This document shows positions 32,658 through 42,158 of a stretch of DNA of 64,000 nucleotides, piece by piece. The position numbers were made by a program, and so were the translations under genes. The notes under the pieces are model-generated. The model ran no database searches. It saw only the letters and a program-made list of their open reading frames with translations, and had not been told where the DNA came from. Within the stretch, counting starts at the first letter, position 1. Each line of letters begins with the position of its first letter. Source of the stretch: Patescibacteria group bacterium (GTDB taxonomy: Bacteria > Patescibacteria > Dojkabacteria > J137); contig CAUJCN010000002.1 of assembly GCA_963169855.1 (NCBI GenBank), forward strand, positions 496,001 to 560,000, in the 5' to 3' direction.

Positions 32658-33470
32658 ATGCAGTCATTTATTATACGTTCGGTTGGGGAAAGAACTACCA
32701 TGTTCTTGGAAAATCAAATTAGAAGTTATTTTCCAGGTTCCGAAATTATCATCATCAAGGAAAGTCCTTTCACTGCAGCACTTACTTCAACATATACGAT
32801 TGGCAAAGAAATGAAAGGTGACTGGATTTCAGTTTTAGATGCTGATGTAATAATAGACATTTCAGGATTCAAGAAATTATTAGAAAAAGCCAAGAGTCAG
32901 CCTTCGCAAGTATTTGAGGTGCAAGGAATAGTTTTAGACAAAATGTTTGGAAAATTTAGACCAGCTGGCGTACATATTTACAATAAAAAGCATTTCGACA
33001 GAGCGGTTGAATTTGTACCTAAAAAGGAAGAGTCACTCCGACCAGAAAGCTTTGTGATGAGAAAGATGGCAGCTGAAGGTTTTCCTTTTGTTCAAACTAA
33101 TATAATTAGCGGACTACATGATTTCGAACAATTTTATAAAGATGTTTATAGAACTGGGTTTATACATGGGAAGAAGCATTTAGCGTATGAATCTGAACTT
33201 ACAACTTTTTGGAACTCTACAACTGATCCCGATTACCAAGTTGCGCTGATTGGTTTTAATGCAGGTAAGAGTGACAAAGAAATAAACTTTGTAACAAACG
33301 AAATTGACGAAAGTCCTTTGTTACAGTATTTCTCAGATGCCAAAATTGAAGAGAAGAGTGCCGATGTAAGTTTAACAAAGATCGACATAGAAACAATTAT
33401 AAAAAACCATTTGAATCTTGTAGATAGGATTTCTTATAATTTAATTAAAACAAAATTTACATATAAATAA
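32658..33470 (+). CDS. GT-A-like glycosyltransferase
   Basis: A 270-residue protein. The N-terminal Rossmann-like part (FIIRSVGERTTMFLENQI, then PGSEIIIIKESPF) is followed by GDWISVLDADVIID, where DAD is a DxD-type metal and nucleotide-sugar motif. These features fit a GT-A fold glycosyltransferase, although I cannot name the family. The ATG at 32658 is preferred to a TTG two codons upstream. It is the third gene in the export operon, 15 bases after the ATPase gene. Confidence 0.65.
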   Translation: MQSFIIRSVGERTTMFLENQIRSYFPGSEIIIIKESPFTAALTSTYTIGKEMKGDWISVLDADVIIDISGFKKLLEKAKSQPSQVFEVQGIVLDKMFGKFRPAGVHIYNKKHFDRAVEFVPKKEESLRPESFVMRKMAAEGFPFVQTNIISGLHDFEQFYKDVYRTGFIHGKKHLAYESELTTFWNSTTDPDYQVALIGFNAGKSDKEINFVTNEIDESPLLQYFSDAKIEEKSADVSLTKIDIETIIKNHLNLVDRISYNLIKTKFTYK

Positions 33471-33477
33471 AACTTCT

Positions 33478-34050
33478 ATGACAAACCTAGACGATTTAAT
33501 CAAAGCTGATGATATTTTAATTGATTGCGGAGCAAATGTAGGACAAGAAACGTTACCTGCACTGGAAGCTGGTGCCGAAGTATACTCATTTGAACCTAAT
33601 CCATATGCATTTAAAGAGTTACTTACCAAAGCATACTTACATCCTAAAGCCCACCTATATCCTGCTGCAGTTTTGGATACAAATTCTGAAATGAATCTTT
33701 ATTTGCATCAAAATAATGATGAAGACCCTGTAACTTGGTCCACTGGATCCTCATTGATGAGTAGCAAACGAAATGTGAATCAAGAAAATTTTGTAACTGT
33801 TCCTGTTATCGACTTAATTAGTTTTATTTCAAGATTTGACAAGCAAGTAAAAGTTCTTAAGTTAGATGTGGAGGGAGCTGAGTACATTATTTTAAAAGCA
33901 TTGATTCAAAGTGGAGTATACAAGAAAATTGATCATATTCTAGTGGAAACTCATGACGGTAAAATTCCCGAGCTAGATGGTGAAAAGGAAGCACTAGATA
34001 AGTTGATTTTGGAACACGGCGTAACAAATATTGATCGGACTTGGAAATAA
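33478..34050 (+). CDS. FkbM-family methyltransferase
   Basis: A 190-residue SAM-dependent O-methyltransferase. It has motif I DCGANVGQETLPALEAGAEV, the acidic strand YSFEPNPYAF and the FkbM hallmark VLKLDVEGAEY. Such enzymes methylate hydroxyls of sugars or polyketides, and in glycan clusters they often modify or cap chains. The TAATG junction with the next gene shows coupling. Confidence 0.86.
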   Translation: MTNLDDLIKADDILIDCGANVGQETLPALEAGAEVYSFEPNPYAFKELLTKAYLHPKAHLYPAAVLDTNSEMNLYLHQNNDEDPVTWSTGSSLMSSKRNVNQENFVTVPVIDLISFISRFDKQVKVLKLDVEGAEYIILKALIQSGVYKKIDHILVETHDGKIPELDGEKEALDKLILEHGVTNIDRTWK

Positions 34051-34766
34051 TGAGTAGCCAAAAAAACTTTCTTTTGGAGTTAAAAAACAAAGTAATATCT
34101 GACAGCTCTTATTCAGTTAGGCGATATTTTGTTGATAAGTTTTTTTACGAAAGTGTAGATCTATTGCCAGAAAAATCTCTAATTTTAGATATTGGCGGGG
34201 TAAAGAATAGTAAACGAGGGATGTTTGATATAAGAAAATTCAATCTTGAGGTTAAATATTTAAACATATCCGAAAAAGCTGAACCAGACATAATGGCCGA
34301 TGCAACGAGTATACCTGTGGAAGACAATTCATTTGACGGAGCAATCCTTGGCGAAGTTTTGGAGCATATTAGTCACCCAGAAAAGGTTTTAAAAGAAGCA
34401 CACAGAGTTATTAAAACTGGAGGAAATCTTTTGATAACTACACCATTCCTTTTTCAAATTCATGGAGATCCTGATGATTATTTAAGATATACCGACTCTT
34501 GGTACAAAAAGATTCTTGAAGAAATAGGTTTTGAGATTGTAAAGATAGATAGACACGGAGGGTATTTTTCAGTTTTAACTAATCAGCTAAAGAATTTCTT
34601 TCATCAAAGTAATTTTGAGAATTTTAGAATTAGATTCTTTTCAAAATTATTACTGAAATACCTTATTAAGAATTTCTTATCACTTGACGAGAAAGCTAAA
34701 AACTATTCAGGAAATCTTTTATCCGGATCTACAACTGGATTCGGAATTGTTTGCGTAAAAAAATGA
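34050..34766 (+). CDS. class I SAM methyltransferase
   Basis: A 238-residue methyltransferase. SLILDIGGVKNSKRGMFDI is a degenerate motif I, followed by ADATSIPVEDNSFDGAILGE, then VLEHISHPEKVLKEAHRVIK, as in the Methyltransf_11 group. The ATG at 34050 shares its A with the TAA of the FkbM gene, which is why it is chosen over an ATG nine bases upstream. It overlaps the next gene by 4 bases. It probably acts on a glycan or lipid carrier, judging by context only. Confidence 0.8.
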   Translation: MSSQKNFLLELKNKVISDSSYSVRRYFVDKFFYESVDLLPEKSLILDIGGVKNSKRGMFDIRKFNLEVKYLNISEKAEPDIMADATSIPVEDNSFDGAILGEVLEHISHPEKVLKEAHRVIKTGGNLLITTPFLFQIHGDPDDYLRYTDSWYKKILEEIGFEIVKIDRHGGYFSVLTNQLKNFFHQSNFENFRIRFFSKLLLKYLIKNFLSLDEKAKNYSGNLLSGSTTGFGIVCVKK

Positions 34767-35785
34767 ACTGGTTCTTCAAAAGAAAAACGAAAATTCATTA
34801 TGTAGCGGATGGAGTAGACTGGGTTATTTCCGAGATTGGGAAAAGCCTGCAGAAACACCTTGCAGATTATGAAGTGATTGTAAGTCCAGATTTTTCGCAA
34901 GCTACTGTAAATGACATTATTCACTTCTCAAATAGATATCAAATCGATCAAATAACCGAAGAAATCAAAAGTAAGAAGATATTGATAACTTATTATCACG
35001 GCGAAAATGATGATCACGAACTTGTAGAAAAATTCAAAAGCAAAATGCACTTAATTAAATTCATTGTGACTTCAAACGAACTTACTAAGAAGCATTTGCT
35101 TGAAAGTGGTTTTGAGGAGAGTAAAATTGTGGTTATTCCTATCGGGATTGAAGTTAGTGATTTCATAGAAGTAAATGCTGAAGAAAAAGCTAAGTTAAGA
35201 ACCGAATTTGGTGTTCCAAACGATTCGTATGCGATTGGCTCTTTTGTAAAAGATGGAAATGGTTGGGGAGATGGAATGGAACCGAAGCTAATTAAAGGAC
35301 CAGACGTTTTTTGTGATGTTATAGAAAAATTGAATCAGCAATTGAATGGAAAAGTTTTTGTAGTTTTGACTGGACCAGCAAGAGGATATGTAAAAAAGAG
35401 ACTAGATGATGCAAAAATTCCTTACATTCATAAATTCCTAGATGATTATTCTGAGATTGTAAATTACTACAATTTGATTGATCTATACATTATTCCTGCA
35501 AGACTAGAAGGTGGTCCAAGATCAGTTTTAGAAGCACCAGCTGCAGGAGTTCCTGTTGTTTCGACACGAGTTGGAATGGTTCCTGAAATAATTGAAAATG
35601 GTGTTTCTGGATTTATAACAGAGATTGAAGATGTTGATAAATTAACTGAATACTCAAAACAAGTTTTATTAGATAAAGATCTGGCTAAAAAGTTCGTAGA
35701 AGAGGCAAGAAAATCGATATCGAGGTATGATTATGGATATATCTCTAACGAATTTAATGATCTTATTTATAAAAAGCTTAAGTAA
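34763..35785 (+). CDS. GT4-family glycosyltransferase
   Basis: A 340-residue GT-B glycosyltransferase. The N-terminal acceptor domain contains IHYVADGVDWVISEIGKSLQ and KILITYYHGE. The donor-binding C-terminal domain has IPARLEGGPRSVLEAPAAG with the E-x7-E motif, then VPVVSTRVGMVPEII, typical of retaining GT4 enzymes. The ATG at 34763 overlaps the preceding stop (ATGA). The donor sugar is unknown. Confidence 0.86.
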   Translation: MNWFFKRKTKIHYVADGVDWVISEIGKSLQKHLADYEVIVSPDFSQATVNDIIHFSNRYQIDQITEEIKSKKILITYYHGENDDHELVEKFKSKMHLIKFIVTSNELTKKHLLESGFEESKIVVIPIGIEVSDFIEVNAEEKAKLRTEFGVPNDSYAIGSFVKDGNGWGDGMEPKLIKGPDVFCDVIEKLNQQLNGKVFVVLTGPARGYVKKRLDDAKIPYIHKFLDDYSEIVNYYNLIDLYIIPARLEGGPRSVLEAPAAGVPVVSTRVGMVPEIIENGVSGFITEIEDVDKLTEYSKQVLLDKDLAKKFVEEARKSISRYDYGYISNEFNDLIYKKLK

Positions 35786-35787
35786 AT

Positions 35788-36687
35788 ATGAAGATCCACA
35801 TAATCTTTAAAGAAGTAGATGGACCTTGGGGAGGCGGAAATCAGTTTATAAAAGCTTTACGGAGAGCTTTGATAAAACAAAACGTTTACACAGATAATCC
35901 TGAAGAAAGCGATGCAATTCTTTTCAACAGTCATCACAATGTTGAAAAAATTGTTGAGTTCAAATCGAGATTCCCAAACAAGTTATTTGTTCACAGAATC
36001 GATGGACCTGTTTGCTTAGTTCGAGGAACACCGAATATGGAAACGGATCACGAAGTTTTTGACTTGAACAATCAGTTTGCTGGAATGTCTATTTTACAAT
36101 CGTCTTGGAGTTTGAACGCTTCATATTTATTAGGATTTAAACCAGTCAACCCTGTTTTGATTAACAATGCTTCTAACAAAGAAATCTTTCATAAAAATGG
36201 CAAGTCTCCTTTCAATAGAGATAAAGTAAAGGTTATTAGTTCAAGTTGGTCATCAGCAAAAAACAAAGGTTTAGAAACTTTCCAGTGGTTGGATGAGAAC
36301 CTGGATTTCTCAAGATACTCATACAGTTTCGTAGGTAGAGTAGATGCAGAATTCAAAAATATTCAGAAGCTTGAACCACAAGCATCTGACGAATTAGCTA
36401 ATACATTGAGATCTCACGATATTTTCATAGCACCAAACATTAACGATACTTTCTCTAACGCGATAAATGAGGCAGTAACTTGCGGATTACCAGTTGCTTA
36501 CTTTAATAGCGGAGGAAATGCTGAAGTTGTTCAACAAGGAGGAATTCCATACAACAATTTTGAGGAATTATTGAAGGCACTTGATGTTATTTCCGACAAT
36601 TACGAAGTCTACAGATCTTTGATTAAACCTAGAGACATTGATGATATAGCGTCTCAGTATATTTCAGCAATTAAAAAAAATCTTTAA
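35788..36687 (+). CDS. GT4-like glycosyltransferase
   Basis: A 299-residue GT-B-like protein. The N-terminus KIHIIFKEVDGPWGGGNQFI resembles the glycine-rich acceptor-side loop of GT4 proteins. The C-terminal part has APNINDTFSNAINEAVTCGL, PVAYFNSGGNAEVV, matching the donor-binding E-x7-E region with Asp/Glu changes. The next gene's product has the same layout (VDKFYGGPKTFL, then SVIEAVSTGLPVVSFDSGS), so the two are likely related. One base is shared with the next gene (TAATG). Confidence 0.8.
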   Translation: MKIHIIFKEVDGPWGGGNQFIKALRRALIKQNVYTDNPEESDAILFNSHHNVEKIVEFKSRFPNKLFVHRIDGPVCLVRGTPNMETDHEVFDLNNQFAGMSILQSSWSLNASYLLGFKPVNPVLINNASNKEIFHKNGKSPFNRDKVKVISSSWSSAKNKGLETFQWLDENLDFSRYSYSFVGRVDAEFKNIQKLEPQASDELANTLRSHDIFIAPNINDTFSNAINEAVTCGLPVAYFNSGGNAEVVQQGGIPYNNFEELLKALDVISDNYEVYRSLIKPRDIDDIASQYISAIKKNL

Positions 36688-37694
36688 TGTTTTGGAATAG
36701 AAGAACCCAAAAGAAATTGTTTATACCAAAGGTGGATAAATTCTATGGTGGTCCAAAAACCTTTCTGACAAATTTGTCTAAGTACCTCCACGAAAAGGGA
36801 GTAAAAACCATTTCTGACCCCTTAAATTCAGATTTAATTTTCTTCCCGGTTGAATTTCCTAAGGAAATTTTGGAGAAAGCATCAAAAAAAAAGATTCCGA
36901 TAGTCCAAAGACTGGATGGAGTATTCTACGAGCCTGAGCACAATAAAGCTCAGTTAGAATTCGATAATTACGTAAAGGAGATCTATTTAAAGTACGCAAA
37001 CTACGTTATATTTCAAAGTGAATATAGTAAATCTCAATGTTTTTTTAAATACGGAGAAAAAAGCCCCGACCAGTTTTCGCTTATTGTTAATGGTGTGGAT
37101 AAAACCATATTCTATCCTAGTGATTCCGAGCATGATCCTACAAATTTTATTCGTTTTGTTACCACAGGTAATATCAGAAGAAAGGAGATGATCGAACCTA
37201 TTGTACTGGCACTAGACGAGCTTAGAACAGAATTTAACTTTGAATTGACAGTTGTGGGAAAAATTACTGATGAACTGAAACCATATCTCAACCGAGACTA
37301 TCTAAACTACGTTGGACCTAAAGAACTTCAAGAAGTTTCGAAAATTTTGCGAAACTCAGATATCTTTTTATTCTCTTTTTTAAATCCTGCATGCCCGAAC
37401 TCAGTAATTGAAGCAGTATCTACAGGGTTGCCAGTTGTTTCATTCGATTCCGGCTCAATGAAAGAGCTTGTAGGGTTCAATAAAGATCTGTTGGCCTTTG
37501 TATCAGATGATTTGTTTCAAAATGTTAAGGATTTCAAATACGAGAAACTAAAAGAAAAAATTAAACTTTGTGTCGATAATTTTAGAAAGTATAAAAAGGA
37601 ATCATACTTACAATCTTCACTTTACTCATTCGAAACTTGCGGAGATCAGTATATGGAGACTTTTAATGCTATTATTAATCAGAAACCTAAATAA
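36687..37694 (+). CDS. GT4-like glycosyltransferase
   Basis: A 335-residue GT-B protein, related in layout to the one just upstream. The acceptor-side loop is FIPKVDKFYGGPKTFLTNLS, IVQRLDGVFY is followed by a helix with NYVIFQSEYSKSQ, and the donor side reads CPNSVIEAVSTGLPVVSFDS. Start and preceding stop overlap by one base. Its substrate is unknown. Confidence 0.8.
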   Translation: MFWNRRTQKKLFIPKVDKFYGGPKTFLTNLSKYLHEKGVKTISDPLNSDLIFFPVEFPKEILEKASKKKIPIVQRLDGVFYEPEHNKAQLEFDNYVKEIYLKYANYVIFQSEYSKSQCFFKYGEKSPDQFSLIVNGVDKTIFYPSDSEHDPTNFIRFVTTGNIRRKEMIEPIVLALDELRTEFNFELTVVGKITDELKPYLNRDYLNYVGPKELQEVSKILRNSDIFLFSFLNPACPNSVIEAVSTGLPVVSFDSGSMKELVGFNKDLLAFVSDDLFQNVKDFKYEKLKEKIKLCVDNFRKYKKESYLQSSLYSFETCGDQYMETFNAIINQKPK

Positions 37695-37713
37695 TATATT
37701 TAATTTCTTTCAA

Positions 37714-38760
37714 ATGAAAATTTTAGTAACAGGAGCGGCTGGATTTATTGGATTCCATTTAACAAAACAACTTTTAGATAACGGTGAAGATGTTGTAGGC
37801 ATTGATTCTATTAACACATATTACGACCCTGCTTTAAAAATCGCAAGACTAACTGAGCTTGGTATTGCTAGTGACAAATTAGAAAGTGGAGTTATTAAAA
37901 GTAGAACTTATGAAAATTTCAAATTTCTAAGAATTGATTTAACAGAATACGATAAAATTTTGAAACTTTTTGCTGATAGTAAATTTGATGTTGTAATTAA
38001 CCTGGCAGCGCAAGCAGGTGTTCGATACGCACTACAGAATCCTCAAGTTTATGTTGATAGTAATTTAAATGGATTCTTTAATATCCTTGAATGTTGCAAA
38101 ACCTATCCTGTAAAACATTTGATTTTCGCTAGTAGTTCTTCAGTATATGGTTTGAATGAAGAGATTCCTTTCTCAGAACACCATAGTACCGATCATCCTA
38201 CAAGCCTTTATGCAGCTACAAAGAAAGCGAATGAAGTATTAGCACATTCATATAGCCACATTCACGGAATACCAACTACTGGATTAAGATTCTTTACAGT
38301 TTACGGACCGTGGGGAAGACCAGACATGGCATTATTTAAATTCACAAAGAACATTCTAGAAGAAAATGAGATTGAAATTTTTGGACATGGAGAAATGTAT
38401 CGAGACTTTACTTATGTTCAAGATATTGTAGAGGCAATTTCGAGATTAGTTGACAAAGCACCGGAAAAAAACATTCACTGGGATGCAAAAAAACACGATC
38501 CTGCAACATCTTCTTCACCATACAGAATTTTAAATATTGGAAGAGGGCAGCCGGTAAAATTACAGGATTTCGTAGATATTCTTGAAAAAAAACTCAACAA
38601 GAAAGCTATTAAGAAATACGTTGATATTCAGCCTGGGGAAGTTGTTACTACATATGCAGATACATCTGAATTGGAAAAATTAACTGGATTCAAACCAATT
38701 GTGAATATAGAGCAAGGTGTATCTGATTTTGTCGATTGGTACTTAAACTACTATAAATAA
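37714..38760 (+). CDS. NAD-dependent epimerase, UDP-glucuronate 4-epimerase-like
   Basis: A 348-residue SDR-extended enzyme. It has NAD-binding GAAGFIGFH, then GIDSINTYYDPALKIARL, which is characteristic of the CapI/UDP-glucuronate-4-epimerase group. NLAAQAGVRYA, SSSSVYGLNEEIPF, the catalytic SLYAATKKANE and LRFFTVYGPWGRPDMAL follow. It would make UDP-galacturonate for the glycan. The start at 37714 is where the family begins. A longer reading frame upstream overlaps the preceding gene and is not supported. Confidence 0.88.
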   Translation: MKILVTGAAGFIGFHLTKQLLDNGEDVVGIDSINTYYDPALKIARLTELGIASDKLESGVIKSRTYENFKFLRIDLTEYDKILKLFADSKFDVVINLAAQAGVRYALQNPQVYVDSNLNGFFNILECCKTYPVKHLIFASSSSVYGLNEEIPFSEHHSTDHPTSLYAATKKANEVLAHSYSHIHGIPTTGLRFFTVYGPWGRPDMALFKFTKNILEENEIEIFGHGEMYRDFTYVQDIVEAISRLVDKAPEKNIHWDAKKHDPATSSSPYRILNIGRGQPVKLQDFVDILEKKLNKKAIKKYVDIQPGEVVTTYADTSELEKLTGFKPIVNIEQGVSDFVDWYLNYYK

Positions 38761-38762
38761 GC

Positions 38763-39788
38763 ATGAGTTCACCAAAAATCTCGGTTCTAATGTCTGTTTA
38801 TAATGGCGAAGACTTTTTGGCTGAAACTATCAAAAGTGTTTTAAATCAAACCTTCACAGATTTTGAATTCTTAATAATCGACGATGGTTCTTCAGATTCC
38901 TCTGGTGAAATAGTGAAATCTTTCAACGATGAAAGGATCGTTTTAATAAGGAATGAAAGTTCTTTAGGATTAACTAGAAATCTAGCAAATGGAGTAAATT
39001 CAGCGAAAGGAGAGTACATTGCAAGAATAGATGCAGATGATCTAATGATGCCAACAAGGTTAGAAAAGCAGTTCACATTTATGGAGAACAATTCTGAGAT
39101 TTCCGTTGTTGGTAGTGCGATGCAAACTTTTGGAGACATCGATCTAATTTGGGGGAATCCAGAAGGAGATGCTTATATAAAATCTGGGCTATTGTTTTCA
39201 TCGGCACTTTATCACCCTTCTGTGATGATAAGAAAGTCATTTTTAGTTAATAGTAATACAAATTACAATCCCGATTTTAAATATGCCCAAGACTATCGAT
39301 TGTGGACAGATGTTCTTATTGCAAACGGAAAATTCGCGAATGTTTCCGAGCCTCTTACGAAATATAGAGTACATAGTAGTAGTATCACTTCTACAAAGAA
39401 ACCTGAACAAATTGCACTTGCAGATAGAATTAGAAGAGAACTTGCAGAAAGACTAGGGATTGAATTCACAGATAAGGAGATCGCATTGTTAAAAGTGATC
39501 AACAATTCGTACACAGGTTTAGACCTGAAATCTATGGATACTATCTTCTGCAAATATATTAGCGGGAAGCATGTTCCAGAACATTTGAATATTCAATTCC
39601 TAAAGATCTATTTAAGAAAAAAAATAATAGAGTTTTTGAGATCATCTGGACTTGAAACAGAAGCATTATGGAAAGCCTTGCAGTCTTGTAAAATTTTCAC
39701 TTTATTCGAAAAATTTAAATTCTTTCTGTTAAAATTTAAATACTCAGATCCAAATGTTTATTTAGATAGGGTCGCTCACAATTTATAA
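38763..39788 (+). CDS. GT2-family glycosyltransferase
   Basis: A 341-residue inverting GT-A enzyme. The opening ISVLMSVYNGEDFLAETIKS is followed by FLIIDDGSSDSSGEI for the nucleotide, ARIDADD as the DxD motif, and a later QDYRLWTDVLIANGKF acceptor region. The extra C-terminal 90 residues are basic and helical (KIYLRKKIIEFLRSSGL) and may lie on the membrane. It starts 2 bases after the epimerase stop. Confidence 0.9.
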   Translation: MSSPKISVLMSVYNGEDFLAETIKSVLNQTFTDFEFLIIDDGSSDSSGEIVKSFNDERIVLIRNESSLGLTRNLANGVNSAKGEYIARIDADDLMMPTRLEKQFTFMENNSEISVVGSAMQTFGDIDLIWGNPEGDAYIKSGLLFSSALYHPSVMIRKSFLVNSNTNYNPDFKYAQDYRLWTDVLIANGKFANVSEPLTKYRVHSSSITSTKKPEQIALADRIRRELAERLGIEFTDKEIALLKVINNSYTGLDLKSMDTIFCKYISGKHVPEHLNIQFLKIYLRKKIIEFLRSSGLETEALWKALQSCKIFTLFEKFKFFLLKFKYSDPNVYLDRVAHNL

Positions 39789-39807
39789 ATAAGATTTTCA
39801 ACTTCTC

Positions 39808-41163
39808 ATGAGTAATGAATCAGCATTAAAAGAACAAATTTTAAAATTAAAAAGGGAAAAAAGATATCTAGAAGATCAGTTATCGTTAATAACATCGTCC
39901 AACGTTTTTGAATTTTCTTTACTATTTAAAACCTCACTGAAGAAACCTTGGTTACTACCATTACTTCCTTTTAGAATAGTATGGTTTATTTTGCAGATGT
40001 TAAGGAGATACTTTATTGTCTTTGTATTGGCTCCTTTGAGAAGAATCTGGTATAAGAAGTATCCACCAAAGAAAGTTGCATTTCTTTGCTATTCGGGACA
40101 AACGGGGGGAGGAGAAAGAGTTGCTCTTGGACATTTGAAGAAAGCTTCCCAGCATTACAGAACTGATGCATTTTACATAACTAAACCAGGTCCAATTTCT
40201 AAAGATGCTGCAAACTACGCTGGCAAAGTTGTATTCAACAGAAGACCTGAGTATCAGTTGGCTGCCTATAGAGCACTTTACATTACTCTTTGTATGCCAG
40301 ATATTGCATTAATTAAGAAACTCAACCCTGATATTAAGATTGCTGTTGTTATTCACGATCACCTCTCAGGTTGGATTGATTATTTCCAGGGTTATTCACA
40401 CACACCACTTATCGATAAATTTATCTGCATTAGCAAGCTAGTTCGAGATAAATTACTGGATGCAGTGCCCGATCTCGATCCAAATAAAGTTGAAGTTCTT
40501 TACAATCCTTACTTCTTTGGAAACGATGATTTGCAAAATGTAAAGCAGGATGATAATAAGGAAATGGTTTTCGGATATGTTGGAAGAATAAGTCCTGAGA
40601 AAAATCCAGTTTCTCTTGTCAGAGTTTTCAAAAAGTTCACCAAAGATCATCCTGAAGTAAAACTTCAAATTGTTGGAGGAATCGATGAAAGTCTGGGACA
40701 TCTAAGAAAGTATAGAGATTTAATGATTGCGGAAATCGGTGATAACAAAAATATTAGTTATCTGGGATATTCAAACGATACTAGCGGATTTATCAAAAAG
40801 CTTTACGGTATGGTTTTTTCATCATTTATAGAAGGAATCTCTGTAGCTGCAACAGAAGCTTTGAGTTACGGAGTACCCGTTCTAACCTCAAATGTTGGTG
40901 CTATGGGTGAAATTGTAAACGAAGGTTTCAATGGATACCATTATGACATCGATGAAATTTCTGTGAATCCATTCGACATTCGAGAGAACTACCAATTCTT
41001 TACAGAAGCTGATGAAAAAAGATTTATCGAAGCATTAGAGAAATTCGTAAAGACAAAATGGGACAGCAAAGCTATTGCAAAAGACGCAATGGATAAATTT
41101 TCAGAAAATGTAGCTTACGAGAATTTCTATAAAATATTTAATGGGATGTTAACAACTAACTAA
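39808..41163 (+). CDS. GT4-family glycosyltransferase with N-terminal coiled coil
   Basis: A 451-residue protein. A short coiled coil (ALKEQILKLKREKRYLEDQL) and an aromatic amphipathic stretch (about 40-75, LPFRIVWFILQMLRRYFIVF) suggest membrane association. The GT-B domains follow: FLCYSGQTGGGERVALGH, VFGYVGRISPEKNPVSLV, then SSFIEGISVAATEALSYGVP with the E-x7-E motif. It shares one base with the next gene (TAATG). Confidence 0.88.
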   Translation: MSNESALKEQILKLKREKRYLEDQLSLITSSNVFEFSLLFKTSLKKPWLLPLLPFRIVWFILQMLRRYFIVFVLAPLRRIWYKKYPPKKVAFLCYSGQTGGGERVALGHLKKASQHYRTDAFYITKPGPISKDAANYAGKVVFNRRPEYQLAAYRALYITLCMPDIALIKKLNPDIKIAVVIHDHLSGWIDYFQGYSHTPLIDKFICISKLVRDKLLDAVPDLDPNKVEVLYNPYFFGNDDLQNVKQDDNKEMVFGYVGRISPEKNPVSLVRVFKKFTKDHPEVKLQIVGGIDESLGHLRKYRDLMIAEIGDNKNISYLGYSNDTSGFIKKLYGMVFSSFIEGISVAATEALSYGVPVLTSNVGAMGEIVNEGFNGYHYDIDEISVNPFDIRENYQFFTEADEKRFIEALEKFVKTKWDSKAIAKDAMDKFSENVAYENFYKIFNGMLTTN

Positions 41164-42158
41164 TGTTCGGAATGTTTTCAGAACCAAAACAATATACAGT
41201 TCTTCATACAGTAAATGATACCGATAGTAAAGTTCTTGGCGTTACAATTGATCACTGGTTTGGGGTGAAAAGAGCTACATACACAAATTTCTCTAATGTC
41301 CTTGAGTTAGAAAATGTTTCTAGGGGAGATTATATTGAACAAATTCTTCCAGTTTTAGAAAACTATACAACGATTGTATTCAATGGAATGACTGAACTAT
41401 TTTCAGCGATTATTGATAAATTACAAGGAAAAAGGATTTTCGTAATGTACCATGGATCTCCAACTTTACATTCTGACAATGAATACGAGAACTTCATGTT
41501 TAAATTGATTCTACAGAAATCTGTTGAAAACAAAATCGAAGGAATCATTTTTGTGAAGGAAGGATTAGAGAAAATCTTTGCCAGGCTTGGCCACAAAGCA
41601 TTTCATCTACCGAACAAAATAGGTGAACTACTTGATAAAGAAGTTTCAACGCCTTCCATATTTAAAGTAGGAGCTTTATCTCAGCATTTACTGTGGAATA
41701 AAAATCTTTATAATCAAATTCTAGCTGGCTTGTCTGTTAAGGATACGGAAGTTTTCGTTAATGTCGATAAAATTAAACTTGGGTATTTGGCCGAAGAGCC
41801 TAGAATCAAAAGTGTAGGTGTGATTGCTGATCCAAAGGAGTTTCAGAACTTTTTAGCAACTCTTGATATAAACCTTAACGTTACTTTAACTGAGGCTTAC
41901 CCAATGAATATTATCGAATCCCTCCAGGTTGGGATCCCTTGCCTAACAAGTAGAACTAATCATATTTACGATAGAAATACTGTTCTTTCAAACTATTTGA
42001 TTGTTGATGAGTTTGATAATCCGCAGGCGATCACTGCAAAACTTCACGATATTATGAACAACTACGACGAGATTGTGACCGAAATTTTGAAGTTTAGAAC
42101 CACCTTAAAGGCAGAAAATCAGCAGAAGTGGGATGAATTCCTAGCAACTCTAAATTAG
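41163..42158 (+). CDS. GT-B-like protein, probable glycosyltransferase
   Basis: A 331-residue protein. The C-terminal half reads NVTLTEAYPMNIIESLQVGI, then PCLTSRTNHIYD, as in the donor-binding region of GT4 enzymes (E-x7-E like). The N-terminal half is diverged, with IFVMYHGSP as the only familiar strand. The call rests on the C-terminal motif and on the run of glycosyltransferase genes before it. It ends the plus-strand operon and overlaps the convergent gene by 4 bases. Confidence 0.66.
   Translation: MFGMFSEPKQYTVLHTVNDTDSKVLGVTIDHWFGVKRATYTNFSNVLELENVSRGDYIEQILPVLENYTTIVFNGMTELFSAIIDKLQGKRIFVMYHGSPTLHSDNEYENFMFKLILQKSVENKIEGIIFVKEGLEKIFARLGHKAFHLPNKIGELLDKEVSTPSIFKVGALSQHLLWNKNLYNQILAGLSVKDTEVFVNVDKIKLGYLAEEPRIKSVGVIADPKEFQNFLATLDINLNVTLTEAYPMNIIESLQVGIPCLTSRTNHIYDRNTVLSNYLIVDEFDNPQAITAKLHDIMNNYDEIVTEILKFRTTLKAENQQKWDEFLATLN

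Noticed and set aside
37570..37713. N-terminal extension of the UDP-glucuronate-epimerase-like enzyme.
   Set aside because: The extension is the preceding glycosyltransferase gene in another frame; the Rossmann fold starts at 37714.
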